A DNA stretch of 64,000 bases from Streptomyces sp. NBC_00414 (GCF_036038375.1 NZ_CP107935.1:4340001-4404000); one strand, 5' to 3'; shown: positions 40,830 through 52,462, counted from the first letter of the stretch. Notes: generated by a model from the letters alone, not told the origin. Numbers and translations: made by a program.

Positions 40830-42170
40830 TCATCCCCCGGCCGGGATGACCGCCGACACCCGGAACCCGCCCGCGTCCGTCGGCCCGGACACGAACACCC
40901 CGCCGAGGCCGACGACCCGCTCCTTCATCCCCAGCAGGCCGTTCCCCCCACTGGGCAGCCTGGCGTCGGACGCGGCACCCGGCTCGGGCGGCGGCCCGTT
41001 CTCCACCTGCATCGCGATCTCGGCCCCCCGGTGTGCCAGCCGCACCCGGGTCTTCGCCCCCGCAGCGTGCTTGTGGACGTTCGTCAACGCCTCCTGCACC
41101 ACGCGGTAGGCGGTCTGCTCCACCATCGCCGCGTACACCCGCGCCTCCCCCTCCACGGAGAGGTCGACGACCATCCCCGCGGCGGCGGACTGCCCCACCA
41201 GCTCGTCGAGGTCGTCCAGGCAGGGGCCGTCCCCCGCCTCCTCGTCGGCGGCCCGGGACGCGGCGGCAGCGGCGGCGGCAGCCGCACCCACCGCCGCCAG
41301 CGGTACGGACTGCACCGGAGCGGACCCGTACCCCACCCCCCGCGCCGACCCGTCACCCGTACGCAGAACCCCCAGCATCTCCCGCAGCTCGGTCAGCGCC
41401 TGCCGTCCCATGTCGCCCACCAGCGACGCGTTCTTCACGGCCTTCTCGGGATCCTTGCGGGCCACCGCCTGCAACGCGGCGGCGTGCACGACCATCAGAC
41501 TCACCCGGTGCGCGACCACGTCGTGCATCTCCCGGGCGATCCGGGTCCGCTCCTCGTTGCGCGCCCACTCCGCCCGCTCCTCGGCCCGCTCCGCCAGCAG
41601 CTGCAACTCCCGCTCCAGGGAGTCGGCCCGCTCCCGCAGGCTCTCCATCAGCCGGCGCCTGGCTCCCACGTACAGGCCGAGCAGCACCGGCGGGGCCGTC
41701 ATCCCGAGCGAGGTCGTGATCGACACGAAGGGCACGAACCAGTCCCCCAGCGTCACATCCCCCTGCACCATCCCCTGGTGCGCCCGCACATAGGTGACGA
41801 TGAGCATCCCCACCATCGACATCCCGGCCAGCGCCCCGATGATCCGCCTCGGCAGCTCGGACGCCGCCAGCGTGTACAGCCCGACGAGTCCCATGAGGAA
41901 CCCCATCTGGGCCGGCGTGATGGCGATGGACACCAGCACGACGGCGATCGGCCACCGCCGCCGGAAGAGCAGTACGGACCCGGCGGCGGCCCCGAAGAGC
42001 ATCGCCACGGGCACCGGCACCCCCGCCGCCCCCGCGAACGGAAATCCCTCTATCGCGCACTCCACCGACGACACCAGCGCGAGGCTCCCGTCGAGCACCG
42101 CGCTGCGCCACCTCGCCCACCACCACGGCCCCGTCAAGGCCTCGGTGTGGTCTTCCCCCGTCGTGGTCAT
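40830..42170 (-). CDS. NarL-type sensor histidine kinase (HisKA_3), no adjacent regulator
   Basis: 446 residues. About five or six N-terminal helices (residues 28-170) form the membrane part. A DHp helix has REMHDVVAHRVSLMV, His being the phosphorylated residue, and the ATPase has N-box EALTNVHKH and G-box GNGLLGMKERV. This class usually pairs with a LuxR-type response regulator in the next gene; none is present on either side, so it is an orphan whose partner is elsewhere. An Ala-rich insert (AAVGAAAAAAAAASRAADE) lies before the ATPase. Confidence 0.88.
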   Translation of the reverse strand: MTTTGEDHTEALTGPWWWARWRSAVLDGSLALVSSVECAIEGFPFAGAAGVPVPVAMLFGAAAGSVLLFRRRWPIAVVLVSIAITPAQMGFLMGLVGLYTLAASELPRRIIGALAGMSMVGMLIVTYVRAHQGMVQGDVTLGDWFVPFVSITTSLGMTAPPVLLGLYVGARRRLMESLRERADSLERELQLLAERAEERAEWARNEERTRIAREMHDVVAHRVSLMVVHAAALQAVARKDPEKAVKNASLVGDMGRQALTELREMLGVLRTGDGSARGVGYGSAPVQSVPLAAVGAAAAAAAAASRAADEEAGDGPCLDDLDELVGQSAAAGMVVDLSVEGEARVYAAMVEQTAYRVVQEALTNVHKHAAGAKTRVRLAHRGAEIAMQVENGPPPEPGAASDARLPSGGNGLLGMKERVVGLGGVFVSGPTDAGGFRVSAVIPAGG

Positions 42171-42491
42171 GACTCCAGCCTACGGTCGCGCGCCGCCCCT
42201 TTTCCGGTGAGTTTCCGGGACTGGCCTACACCACTCCCCGTAATCGAACAGAAGCGAAACGGCCCGTTATCCCTCGAACTGCTGAATCGCTGACCGTTCG
42301 ACACCGGACCTCCACATTCCGCCGACCCGGGACGCCACCCGGACGCCACTCGGGACGCCTCCCGGGGAGGCCCCGTGATCCAAGTCCTTCGGAGTGCCGA
42401 TCTGTACCGTCGCGTCGAAGGGGCTCGGTGCGGCATAGTGTTGGGTGCCAACTCGACGGCCGACCGAATGTCCGGCTTTATTCGGGTTCCA
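42171..42491. other. spacer between the kinase and tRNA-Gln
   Basis: 321 bp. It should hold the kinase promoter and the tRNA promoter. A short direct repeat of CGGGACGCC / CGGACGCC lies at about 42327-42360. No hairpin or ORF is convincing. Confidence 0.4.
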
Positions 42492-42563
42492 TCCCCCGTG
42501 GTGTAATTGGCAGCACTGTGGCTTTTGGTGCCATCTGTCCGGGTTCAAGTCCTGGCGGGGGAG
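42492..42563 (+). tRNA. tRNA-Gln (anticodon UUG)
   Basis: Cloverleaf of 72 nt. The acceptor TCCCCCG pairs with CGGGGGA; the D-arm has GTAATTGGCAGCA; the anticodon stem GTGGC/GCCAT encloses TTTTGGT, giving anticodon TTG; the T-arm CCGGG-TTCAAGT-CCTGG completes it. The 3' CCA is not encoded. It precedes glmU by about 120 bp. Confidence 0.95.
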
Positions 42564-42680
42564 CCCTCCACGTCCGGGCCCTGACAGCGCTGTCAGGGCC
42601 CGCTCCCATGTCGCTCCTGAAACGCCCCGGTATCCTGCGGATGTCCGCACCCCAGACACCAGTAGCCGAAGGGCATATCC

Positions 42681-44165
42681 GTGAGCGCCAACCTTCCCCA
42701 AGCTCTCGGCTCCGGAGCAGGGGAGACCCCACCCGCAGCCGTCGTCGTTCTCGCAGCGGGTGAGGGCACCCGTATGAAGTCGGCCACACCCAAGGTCCTG
42801 CACGATCTCTGCGGCCGTTCCCTCGTCGGCCATGTGCTCGCCGCCGCGGGCGAGTTGGATCCCGAGAACCTGGTCGTCGTCGTGGGTCACGCCCGCGAGA
42901 AGGTCACCGCGCACCTCGCCGGAACCGCTCCGGGTGTCAGGACCGCCGTGCAGGCCGAGCAGAACGGCACGGGGCACGCCGTGCGGATGGGCCTGGAGGA
43001 GCTGGGCGGCGTCGTCGACGGCACCGTCGTGGTCGTCTGCGGCGACACCCCCCTCCTCACCGGCGAGACCCTCCGGAAGCTCGCCGCGACGCACACCGGC
43101 GACGGCAACGCGGTCACCGTGCTGACCGCCGAGGTGCCGGACGCCACCGGCTACGGCCGCATCGTCCGGGACAGCGCCTCGGGCGCCGTGACGGCGATCG
43201 TCGAGCACAAGGACGCCTCCGACTCCCAGCGCGCGATCCGTGAGATCAACTCCGGCGTCTTCGCGTTCGACGGACAGCTCCTCACGGACGCCCTCGGCAA
43301 GGTCCGCACCGACAACAGCCAGGGCGAGGAGTACCTGACCGACGTCCTCGGCATCCTCCGGGAGGCCGGGCACCGCGTCGGCGCCGCCGTGGCGGGCGAC
43401 CACCGCGAGATCGCCGGCATCAACAACCGGGTGCAGCTCGCGGAAGCGCGCCGCATCCTCAACGACCGCCTGCTGCGGGACGCGATGCTCGCCGGTGTGA
43501 GCGTCATCGACCCGGCCTCGACCTGGATCGACGTCACGGTCACCTTCGAGCAGGACGCGATCGTGCACCCGGGCACCCAGCTCCAGGGCGCCACCCACCT
43601 GGGCGAGGGCGCCGAGGTGGGCCCCAACTCCCGCCTGAGCGACACCACGGTGGGCGCGGGCGCGCGGGTCGACAACACGGTCGCGAACGGCGCGGAGATC
43701 GGCCCCCAGGCGAACGTGGGCCCCTACGCGTATCTCCGTCCCGGCACCCGCCTCGGCCTGAAGGTCAAGGTGGGTACGTACGTGGAGACGAAGAACGCCT
43801 CGATCGGCGAGGGCACCAAGGTCCCGCACCTGTCGTACGTGGGCGACGCGACCATCGGCGAGTACACGAACATCGGCGCCGCGAGCGTCTTCGTGAACTA
43901 CGACGGCGAGGCCAAGCACCACACGACCGTGGGGTCGCACTGCAAGACGGGTGCGGACAACATGTTTGTGGCTCCCGTCACCATCGGGGACGGCGCGTAC
44001 ACCGCGGCCGGCTCCGTGATCACGAAGGACGTACCGCCCGGTTCACTGGCCGTGGCCCGTGGCCAGCAAAGGAATATCGAGGGCTGGGTGGCCCGCAAGC
44101 GTCCCGGCGGCGCGGCCGCGAAGGCCGCGGAGGCGACATCCCGGGAGGCCGGCGGCGAAAGCTGA
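42681..44165 (+). CDS. glmU: GlmU, bifunctional UDP-GlcNAc pyrophosphorylase / GlcN-1-P acetyltransferase
   Basis: 494 residues. The N-terminal uridylyltransferase has LAAGEGTRMKS (24-34); the C-terminal half is a left-handed beta-helix of hexapeptide repeats (VGAGARVDNTVANGAEIGP) with the acetyltransferase block KHHTTVGSHCKTGADNMFVAPV. It makes UDP-GlcNAc for peptidoglycan and wall polymers. The GTG start has AAGGG upstream. prs follows after 128 bp; the glmU-prs order is conserved widely in bacteria. Confidence 0.97.
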   Translation: MSANLPQALGSGAGETPPAAVVVLAAGEGTRMKSATPKVLHDLCGRSLVGHVLAAAGELDPENLVVVVGHAREKVTAHLAGTAPGVRTAVQAEQNGTGHAVRMGLEELGGVVDGTVVVVCGDTPLLTGETLRKLAATHTGDGNAVTVLTAEVPDATGYGRIVRDSASGAVTAIVEHKDASDSQRAIREINSGVFAFDGQLLTDALGKVRTDNSQGEEYLTDVLGILREAGHRVGAAVAGDHREIAGINNRVQLAEARRILNDRLLRDAMLAGVSVIDPASTWIDVTVTFEQDAIVHPGTQLQGATHLGEGAEVGPNSRLSDTTVGAGARVDNTVANGAEIGPQANVGPYAYLRPGTRLGLKVKVGTYVETKNASIGEGTKVPHLSYVGDATIGEYTNIGAASVFVNYDGEAKHHTTVGSHCKTGADNMFVAPVTIGDGAYTAAGSVITKDVPPGSLAVARGQQRNIEGWVARKRPGGAAAKAAEATSREAGGES

Positions 44166-44293
44166 CCGGAAAAGGTCGGGTCTGACTCGGCGTACCGTGA
44201 TAGATGCACACACCCGCACATCCAGCTGAGACCGCAACTGAGAACTCAACTCATCTCGACATCCAGCTGAGACACCTCTGAGGAGACAGTGCT

Positions 44294-45265
44294 GTGACCG
44301 GGATCAAGACGACCGGCGAGAAGAAGATGATGTTCTTCTCCGGCCGCGCCCACCCCGAGCTTGCCGAGGAGGTCGCCCACCAGCTGGGTGTCGGGGTCGT
44401 TCCGACGAAGGCCTTCGACTTCGCCAACGGTGAGATCTACGTCCGCTACGAGGAGTCGGCCCGCGGCGCCGACTGCTTCCTGATCCAGAGCCACACGGCT
44501 CCGATCAACAAATGGATCATGGAACAGCTGATCATGATCGACGCTCTGAAGCGGGCCTCCGCCCGGAGCATCACGGTGATCATGCCGTTCTACGGTTACG
44601 CGCGTCAGGACAAGAAGCACCGTGGGCGTGAACCGATCTCGGCGCGCCTGATCGCCGACATGCTGCAGACGGCGGGCGCAGACCGCCTCCTGACGGTCGA
44701 TCTGCACACCGACCAGATCCAGGGCTTCTTCGACGGCCCCGTGGATCATCTGTTCGCCCTCCCGCTGCTCGCGGACTACGTGGGCCACAAGGTGGACCGC
44801 TCGAAGCTCACGGTCGTGTCCCCGGACGCCGGCCGCGTGCGGGTGGCCGACCGCTGGTGCGACCGCCTCGGCGCGCCGCTGGCGATCGTCCACAAGCGCC
44901 GCGACAAGGACGTCGCGAACCAGGTGACCGTGCACGAGGTCGTGGGTGACGTCGAGGGCCGGGTCTGTGTCCTGGTCGACGACATGATCGACACCGGTGG
45001 CACGATCTGCGCCGCGGCGGACGCGCTGTTCGCGCACGGCGCGGAGGACGTCATCGTGACGGCGACGCACGGTGTGCTGTCGGGTCCGGCGGCGGACCGT
45101 CTGAAGAACTCGAAGGTCAGCGAGTTCGTCTTCACGGACACCCTGCCCACTCCGGGCGAGCTGGAGCTCGACAAGATCACGGTCCTGTCGATCGCGCCGA
45201 CGATCGCGAACGCGGTCCGTGAGGTCTTCGAGGACGGTTCCGTGACCAGCCTCTTCGACGAGTAG
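44294..45265 (+). CDS. prs: ribose-phosphate pyrophosphokinase (PRPP synthase)
   Basis: 323 residues. It makes PRPP from ribose-5-phosphate and ATP for nucleotides, His and Trp. The catalytic and ATP-binding FYGYARQDKKHRGREPI, DLHTDQIQGFF and the PRPP loop VCVLVDDMIDTGGT are present. GTG start with AGGAGA upstream. The preceding spacer has two CATCCAGCTGAGAC direct repeats (about 44219-44232 and 44260-44273). Confidence 0.97.
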   Translation: MTGIKTTGEKKMMFFSGRAHPELAEEVAHQLGVGVVPTKAFDFANGEIYVRYEESARGADCFLIQSHTAPINKWIMEQLIMIDALKRASARSITVIMPFYGYARQDKKHRGREPISARLIADMLQTAGADRLLTVDLHTDQIQGFFDGPVDHLFALPLLADYVGHKVDRSKLTVVSPDAGRVRVADRWCDRLGAPLAIVHKRRDKDVANQVTVHEVVGDVEGRVCVLVDDMIDTGGTICAAADALFAHGAEDVIVTATHGVLSGPAADRLKNSKVSEFVFTDTLPTPGELELDKITVLSIAPTIANAVREVFEDGSVTSLFDE

Positions 45266-45314
45266 CACGCGTAACGGATCCCGCGGCTCCGCACCGGGGC
45301 CCGCGTAGATCGAT

Positions 45315-45344
45315 TTCTTGTACGGCCTCCCCGCCGCGTAAGCT
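45315..45344 (+). promoter_or_regulatory. candidate promoter of rplY
   Basis: TTCTTG (45315-45320) and TAAGCT (45339-45344) with an 18-base spacer, about 130 bp before rplY. A plausible housekeeping promoter, not proven. Confidence 0.4.
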
Positions 45345-45367
45345 GTCACAGTTGCTCGGCGAGGGAG

Positions 45368-45387
45368 GCCGCACTCTTTGGTGCGGC
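45368..45387 (+). promoter_or_regulatory. leader hairpin upstream of rplY
   Basis: GCCGCAC-TCTTTG-GTGCGGC, a 7-bp stem in the expected leader of rplY. It may be a regulatory leader structure or a weak terminator after prs. There is no T-run. Confidence 0.4.
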
Positions 45388-45477
45388 GGTCCGTTATCGA
45401 CGCGCTCTTCGTAGCAGGCCGATGGTTCGGCCGGGTGACTCTCTTTCCCTGGCTTCCCTGTTCTACGAGGAGTGACC

Positions 45478-46062
45478 ATGTCCGAGGTCAAGATCGCCGC
45501 TGAGACCCGCACCGAGTTCGGCAAGGGTGCGGCGCGCCGCATCCGCCGTGAGAGCAAGGTCCCCGCCGTCGTGTACGGCCACGGTGGCGACCCGGTCCAC
45601 ATCACGCTGCCGGGCCACGAGCTCCAGCTCGCCCTGCGTACCGCCAACGTCCTGCTGACCCTGGACATCGAGGGCAAGACCCAGCTCGCCATCCCGAAGG
45701 CCGTCCAGCGCGACGCCATCAAGGGCTTCCTGGAGCACGTCGACCTGCTCCTCGTGAAGAGCGGCGAGAAGGTCAACGTCGAGGTCTACGTGCACACCGA
45801 GGGCGACCTGGCCCCGGGCGCCTTCCTCCTTGAGCACGTGCTCAGCACGCTGACGGTCGAGGCCGAGGCCACGCACATCCCCGAGTCGGTCACCGTCTCC
45901 ATCGAGGGCCTGGAGGCCGGCGCCTCCATCCTCGCCAAGGACATCCCGCTGCCCGAGGGCACCACGCTGGCCATCGACGAGGACGCGGTCGTGCTGCAGG
46001 TCCTGGCCGCCCAGTCGGAGGAGCCCGCGGAGGACGCCGGCGAAGAGTCCGCCGAGGCCTGA
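45478..46062 (+). CDS. rplY: 50S ribosomal protein L25 (CTC form)
   Basis: 194 residues. The N-terminal L25 domain binds 5S rRNA (RTEFGKGAARRIRRESKVPAVVYG), and the C-terminal beta domain is the TL5/CTC type (about 100-175). The tail is acidic (EEPAEDAGEESAEA). ATG 45478 has GAGGAG six bases upstream; an in-frame GTG two codons earlier overlaps that site. pth follows, as in many actinobacteria. Confidence 0.95.
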   Translation: MSEVKIAAETRTEFGKGAARRIRRESKVPAVVYGHGGDPVHITLPGHELQLALRTANVLLTLDIEGKTQLAIPKAVQRDAIKGFLEHVDLLLVKSGEKVNVEVYVHTEGDLAPGAFLLEHVLSTLTVEAEATHIPESVTVSIEGLEAGASILAKDIPLPEGTTLAIDEDAVVLQVLAAQSEEPAEDAGEESAEA

Positions 46063-46086
46063 TCCCGCACCGCATCACGTGTTCCA

Positions 46087-46118
46087 CCGGCCGCCGCTCC
46101 TTCGGGGGCGGCGGTCGG
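46087..46118 (+). terminator. hairpin after rplY
   Basis: CCGGCCGCCGCTCC-TTCG-GGGGCGGCGGTCGG, 14-bp arms with two mismatches and a stable TTCG tetraloop region, 25 bp after the rplY stop. Some readthrough to pth is possible. Confidence 0.65.
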
Positions 46119-46174
46119 CGCGTATCCGCTGAACGCCGGTAAGCCAATACGCCAGTACAGCCGGTCGAGGACCC

Positions 46175-46786
46175 ATGGGAGTGACGGACGTGACCACGGA
46201 ACCAGGCGCCCCCTGGCTGATCGTAGGGCTCGGTAACCCCGGCCCCGACTACGCCATGAACCGCCACAACGTGGGCTTCATGGTGGCCGACCTCCTCGCG
46301 GGGCGGATCGGCGGCAAGTTCAAGCGGGCGGGCAAGGCGCAGGCCCAGGTGATCGAGGGGCGTATCGGCCCGCCCGGTCCGCTGAACCGCCGGGTGGTCC
46401 TGGTGAAGCCGATGTCGTACATGAACCTGTCGGGCGGTCCGGTGACGGCTCTGCGGGACTTCTTCAAGGTGCCGACGGCGAACATCGTGGCCGTGCACGA
46501 CGAGCTGGACATCGACCACGGGGTGCTGCGGCTGAAGCTGGGCGGCGGCGACAACGGCCACAACGGCCTGAAGTCGATGACGAAGGCGATGGGCCCGGAC
46601 TATCACCGGGTGCGGTTCGGGATCGGCCGCCCGCCGGGCCGTATGCAGGTCGCGGACTTCGTCCTGAAGGACTTCTCCTCGGCGGAGCGCAAGGAGCTGG
46701 ACTACTTCGTGGACCGGGCCGCGGACGCGGTGGAGGCTCTGATCATCGAGGGCCTGGAGCGGGCGCAGTCGACGTACAACTCCTGA
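46175..46786 (+). CDS. pth: peptidyl-tRNA hydrolase
   Basis: 203 residues. It recycles tRNA from abortive peptidyl-tRNA. The catalytic His 31 is in NRHNVGF after GLGNPGPDYA; VHDELDI and GGDNGHNGLKSM complete the site. Three in-frame starts are possible (ATG 46175, GTG 46181, GTG 46190); ATG with GAGGA four bases before is chosen. Confidence 0.95.
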   Translation: MGVTDVTTEPGAPWLIVGLGNPGPDYAMNRHNVGFMVADLLAGRIGGKFKRAGKAQAQVIEGRIGPPGPLNRRVVLVKPMSYMNLSGGPVTALRDFFKVPTANIVAVHDELDIDHGVLRLKLGGGDNGHNGLKSMTKAMGPDYHRVRFGIGRPPGRMQVADFVLKDFSSAERKELDYFVDRAADAVEALIIEGLERAQSTYNS

Positions 46787-46868
46787 CGGGCGGAAAGGTC
46801 CGCACAACACGGGACTTGTCCCCCGCCGGAGTTGACCGACCGCATGGCCATGGCCAAGGATCGCCGCC

Positions 46869-47366
46869 ATGCCCGCCCACGCCCATTCCCGCGCCTCCCG
46901 CCCGAAAGCGGCCGCGGCGCTGCGGTTCGGGCAGCTCGCGGCGATGGGTACGGTCGCGGCGCTGATCCTGATCGCGGGCGTCTGGGCCTCCTGGGGAACC
47001 GCGCAGCACGTGATGCTCACCAAGGGCCGTGAGCGCGGCACGATGACGGTCACCAAGTGCGCGGAGGACCACTGCACGGGCCCGTACCGGCCGACGTCGG
47101 CGGGTTCCACCGCCCGGGACCGCGTCGTACTCGACAGCGAGGTGGCCGTGGAGAAGGGCCGCACGTACACGGTCGTGGTGAAGCCCGGCAGCGACGAGGT
47201 CGTCCGCGCGGGCACCGGTGGCCTGCTCTACGCCTGGGTGCCGCTGGGCGGCGCGCTGATGCTCGCCTCCGTGGTGGTGGCGGGCGGCCTGGGCAGGACC
47301 CGGCTGGGCTGGGTGCTCGGCGGCGCGGGCCTGACGCTGGTCACGGCCGCGTTCCTGGCGCTCTAG
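46869..47366 (+). CDS. two-helix membrane protein
   Basis: 165 residues. Two or three hydrophobic helices (about 22-42; 117-137; 142-163) flank an extracytoplasmic loop with two Cys (KCAEDHCTG) and a small beta-rich part (VVLDSEVAVEKGRTYTVVVKPGSDEVV). No known family. ATG start with AAGGA upstream. It follows pth by 82 bp and ends just before a 56-bp palindrome. Confidence 0.72.
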   Translation: MPAHAHSRASRPKAAAALRFGQLAAMGTVAALILIAGVWASWGTAQHVMLTKGRERGTMTVTKCAEDHCTGPYRPTSAGSTARDRVVLDSEVAVEKGRTYTVVVKPGSDEVVRAGTGGLLYAWVPLGGALMLASVVVAGGLGRTRLGWVLGGAGLTLVTAAFLAL

Positions 47367-47377
47367 TACGCGGCCGT

Positions 47378-47433
47378 GGTACGGGGAAGGGGGCCGGGCG
47401 GTCGTACGACCGCCCGGCCCCCTTCCCCGTACC
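47378..47433. terminator. 56-bp perfect palindrome, bidirectional terminator
   Basis: 28-bp arms meet with no loop at 47405/47406 (GGTACGGGGAAGGGGGCCGG at the left end). It lies 11 bp after the stop of the membrane gene and 9 bp before the convergent ppc stop, so it would end transcripts from both sides. Confidence 0.9.
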
Positions 47434-47442
47434 GCTTGCCGG

Positions 47443-50175
<2,733 letters not shown>

Positions 50176-50369
50176 AGGTGCGGCTCCTTGCAGTGTTGAA
50201 GCTCGTCTGGAGGGGAACCCGTCGGCCCGAGGCGGCTAGTGCCGCATCAGCGGCTGGGCATCCGGGAATGAAACAGAGCGGACCGCGCTGTCCGACCGAG
50301 ACCAAGGATAGGTGTCCATCCGGACGCACAGTCTCTCGGGCTCTTGCCCCACGGCGACGCGCTGCCATA

Positions 50370-50400
50370 CTTACGACGCCGTAGGTTACGGAACCGTAAG
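50370..50400. promoter_or_regulatory. overlapping palindromes upstream of the desaturase
   Basis: TTACGG-AA-CCGTAA at 50386-50399 and an outer CTTACG (50370-50375) / CGTAAG (50395-50400) pair; TTACG-ACG-CCGTA at 50371-50383 is a second half-like copy. The form suits a TetR repressor, and the TetR gene directly follows the desaturase, so this is probably its operator. Confidence 0.6.
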
Positions 50401-50472
50401 CGCTGTTTCCGGCTACGCACAGACACGCTTACCGGCCACACCCACACTCCTCGACCCCCCAGGGGACGCCCC

Positions 50473-51501
50473 ATGCCCACAAGTCCCGATGTGATCGACG
50501 ACGCCCCGAAGGCGCGCGACAACGATCCCGCAGCCCCCTCCGCCACCGTCCCCTCAGCCACGCTGGGCGGCGAGAAGAAGCGCTCGATCGAGCAGATCAC
50601 CCTCCTGCTCTTCATCACGGTCCCGTTCCTGGCCGTCCTCGGGGCGGTCCCGCTGGCCTGGGGCTGGGGTGTGAGCTGGCTGGACCTCGGCCTGCTGGTG
50701 TTCTTCTACTACCTGGGCTGCCACGGGATCACGATCGGATTCCACCGCTACTTCACGCACGGGGCCTTCAAGGCGAAGCGCCCGCTGCGTATCGCGCTCG
50801 CCATCGCCGGCTCCATGGCCGTCGAGGGGCCGCTGGTGCGCTGGGTGGCCGACCACCGCAAGCACCACAAGTTCTCCGACGCCGAGGGCGACCCCCATTC
50901 GCCGTGGCGCTTCGGCGAGACGGTCCCGGCCCTGATGAAGGGCCTGTGGTGGGCGCACATCGCCTGGATGTTCGACGAGGAGCAGACCCCGCAGGAGAAG
51001 TACGCACCGGACCTGATCAGGGACAACGCACTCCGCGCGATCTCCCGCCAGTTCCTCCTCTGGGCGGGCCTGTCCATCGCGCTCCCGGCGCTGATCGGCG
51101 GCCTGGTGACGATGTCCTGGTGGGGCGCGTTCACCGGCTTCTTCTGGGGATCGCTGGTCCGGGTGGCGCTGCTGCACCACGTGACCTGGTCGATCAACTC
51201 GATCTGCCACGCGGTGGGCAAGCGCCCCTTCAAGTCGCGTGACCGCTCGGGGAACGTCTGGTGGCTGGCCGTCCTCTCCTGCGGCGAGTCCTGGCACAAC
51301 CTCCACCACGCGGACCCGACGTCGGCCCGGCACGGTGTGGAGCGCGGCCAGGTGGACTCCTCGGCCCGCCTGATCCGCTGGTTCGAGCGGTTCGGCTGGG
51401 CCTACGACGTGCGCTGGCCGTCACGCTCACGTATCGATTCCCGCCGTAACCCGGACGGGAAGGGCGCCCGACGCAAGGCGGAGACGGCCGAGGCGGCATG
51501 A
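50473..51501 (+). CDS. acyl-CoA/fatty-acid desaturase (delta-9 type)
   Basis: 342 residues. Integral-membrane di-iron desaturase with three His boxes: HRYFTH (91-96), HRKHH (128-132) and HNLHH near 277. Four helices flank them. It inserts a double bond in membrane acyl chains to keep fluidity. ATG with AGGGGAC upstream. The TetR gene overlaps its end by four bases (ATGA), so the regulator is co-expressed and likely controls it. Confidence 0.93.
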   Translation: MPTSPDVIDDAPKARDNDPAAPSATVPSATLGGEKKRSIEQITLLLFITVPFLAVLGAVPLAWGWGVSWLDLGLLVFFYYLGCHGITIGFHRYFTHGAFKAKRPLRIALAIAGSMAVEGPLVRWVADHRKHHKFSDAEGDPHSPWRFGETVPALMKGLWWAHIAWMFDEEQTPQEKYAPDLIRDNALRAISRQFLLWAGLSIALPALIGGLVTMSWWGAFTGFFWGSLVRVALLHHVTWSINSICHAVGKRPFKSRDRSGNVWWLAVLSCGESWHNLHHADPTSARHGVERGQVDSSARLIRWFERFGWAYDVRWPSRSRIDSRRNPDGKGARRKAETAEAA

Positions 51502-52169
51502 TTGACGGCGTGGCCGACTCCAGCACTCCCAGCAATGAAAAGCCGCGGCGCGCCCGCCGCACCCGGATGACCGGGGCGGAACGGCGGGCCCAGTTGCTGG
51601 AGATCGGCCGCACCCTCTTCGCCCAGAAGGGCTTCGAGGCGACGTCGGTGGAGGAGATCGCGGCGAAGGCCGGCGTCTCCAAGCCGGTCGTCTACGAGCA
51701 CTTCGGCGGCAAGGAGGGCCTGTACGCGGTGGTGGTGGACCGCGAGATGCGCCGCCTCCTCGACGGCGTGACCAGCTCCCTCACCGCAGGCCACCCCCGC
51801 GAACTCTGCGAACAGGCGGCCTTCGCGCTCCTCGACTACATCGAGGAGTACACGGACGGCTTCCGCATCCTGGTCCGCGACTCCCCGATCCCCCAGTCGA
51901 CGGGCAGCTTCGCGTCCCTGATCTCGGACATCGCCACGCAGGTGGAGGACATCCTGGGCCGCGAGTTCAAGCGCCGGGGCTTCGACCCCAAACTGGCCCC
52001 CCTCTACGCCCAGGCCCTGGTGGGCATGGTCGCCCTCACGGGCCAGTGGTGGCTGGACGTCCGCCGCCCCAAGAAGGCGGAGGTGGCCGCCCACCTGGTC
52101 AACCTGGCCTGGCACGGCCTGGACGGCCTGGAGGCGAAGCCTCGCCTGATAGGGCGCCGAAAGAGTTAA
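51498..52169 (+). CDS. TetR family regulator of the desaturase
   Basis: 223 residues. The HTH domain (about 20-66) has GRTLFAQKGFEATSVEEIAAKAGVSKPVVYEHFGGKEGL. The C-terminal helical domain binds an unknown ligand, perhaps an acyl-CoA (inference from the partner gene). Start: ATG overlapping the desaturase stop, or GTG four codons on. It probably binds the palindromes at 50370-50400. Confidence 0.88.
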   Translation: MIDGVADSSTPSNEKPRRARRTRMTGAERRAQLLEIGRTLFAQKGFEATSVEEIAAKAGVSKPVVYEHFGGKEGLYAVVVDREMRRLLDGVTSSLTAGHPRELCEQAAFALLDYIEEYTDGFRILVRDSPIPQSTGSFASLISDIATQVEDILGREFKRRGFDPKLAPLYAQALVGMVALTGQWWLDVRRPKKAEVAAHLVNLAWHGLDGLEAKPRLIGRRKS

Positions 52170-52177
52170 TACATAGC

Positions 52178-52197
52178 CCACAAGATGAACCTTGTGG
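52178..52197. promoter_or_regulatory. operator of the toxin-antitoxin operon
   Basis: CCACAAG-ATGAAC-CTTGTGG: perfect 7-bp arms, 6-base spacer, 14 bp before the antitoxin ATG. It is placed as expected for autorepression by antitoxin or complex. Confidence 0.7.
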
Positions 52198-52210
52198 TAC
52201 CAATGCACCC

Positions 52211-52462
52211 ATGACTGAGATCGCGATCAGCGCCGCCCGTTCCCAGCTCGGTGACCTCGTCCGGCGCGCGGCCCACGGCCGCGAGACCATCGCCCTCACC
52301 GACCACGGTCACGTGGCGGCGCTACTCGTCTCGCCGCAGGTCATAGAGGACTTGGAGGACGCGCTCGCAGCCGCCGACTACCAGCGCCGCAAGGCGGAGG
52401 GGACGCTGGGAGAGGGCGTAAGCCACGAGGAAGTCGGGCGCATGCTGGGGCTGCGGCCATGA
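52211..52462 (+). CDS. Phd/YefM family antitoxin
   Basis: 83 residues. The N-terminal DNA-binding and dimer region is typical (ISAARSQLGDLVRRAAHGRETIALTDHGHVAALLVSP); the C-terminus (about 60-83) would wrap the toxin. ATG start, no strong ribosome site. It overlaps the toxin gene by four bases. It represses its own operon and neutralises the toxin (family knowledge). Confidence 0.9.
   Translation: MTEIAISAARSQLGDLVRRAAHGRETIALTDHGHVAALLVSPQVIEDLEDALAAADYQRRKAEGTLGEGVSHEEVGRMLGLRP

Noticed and set aside
42492..42563. tRNA-Gln as integration site of an element
   Set aside because: No integrase gene and no second copy of the tRNA 3' end was seen in the window.
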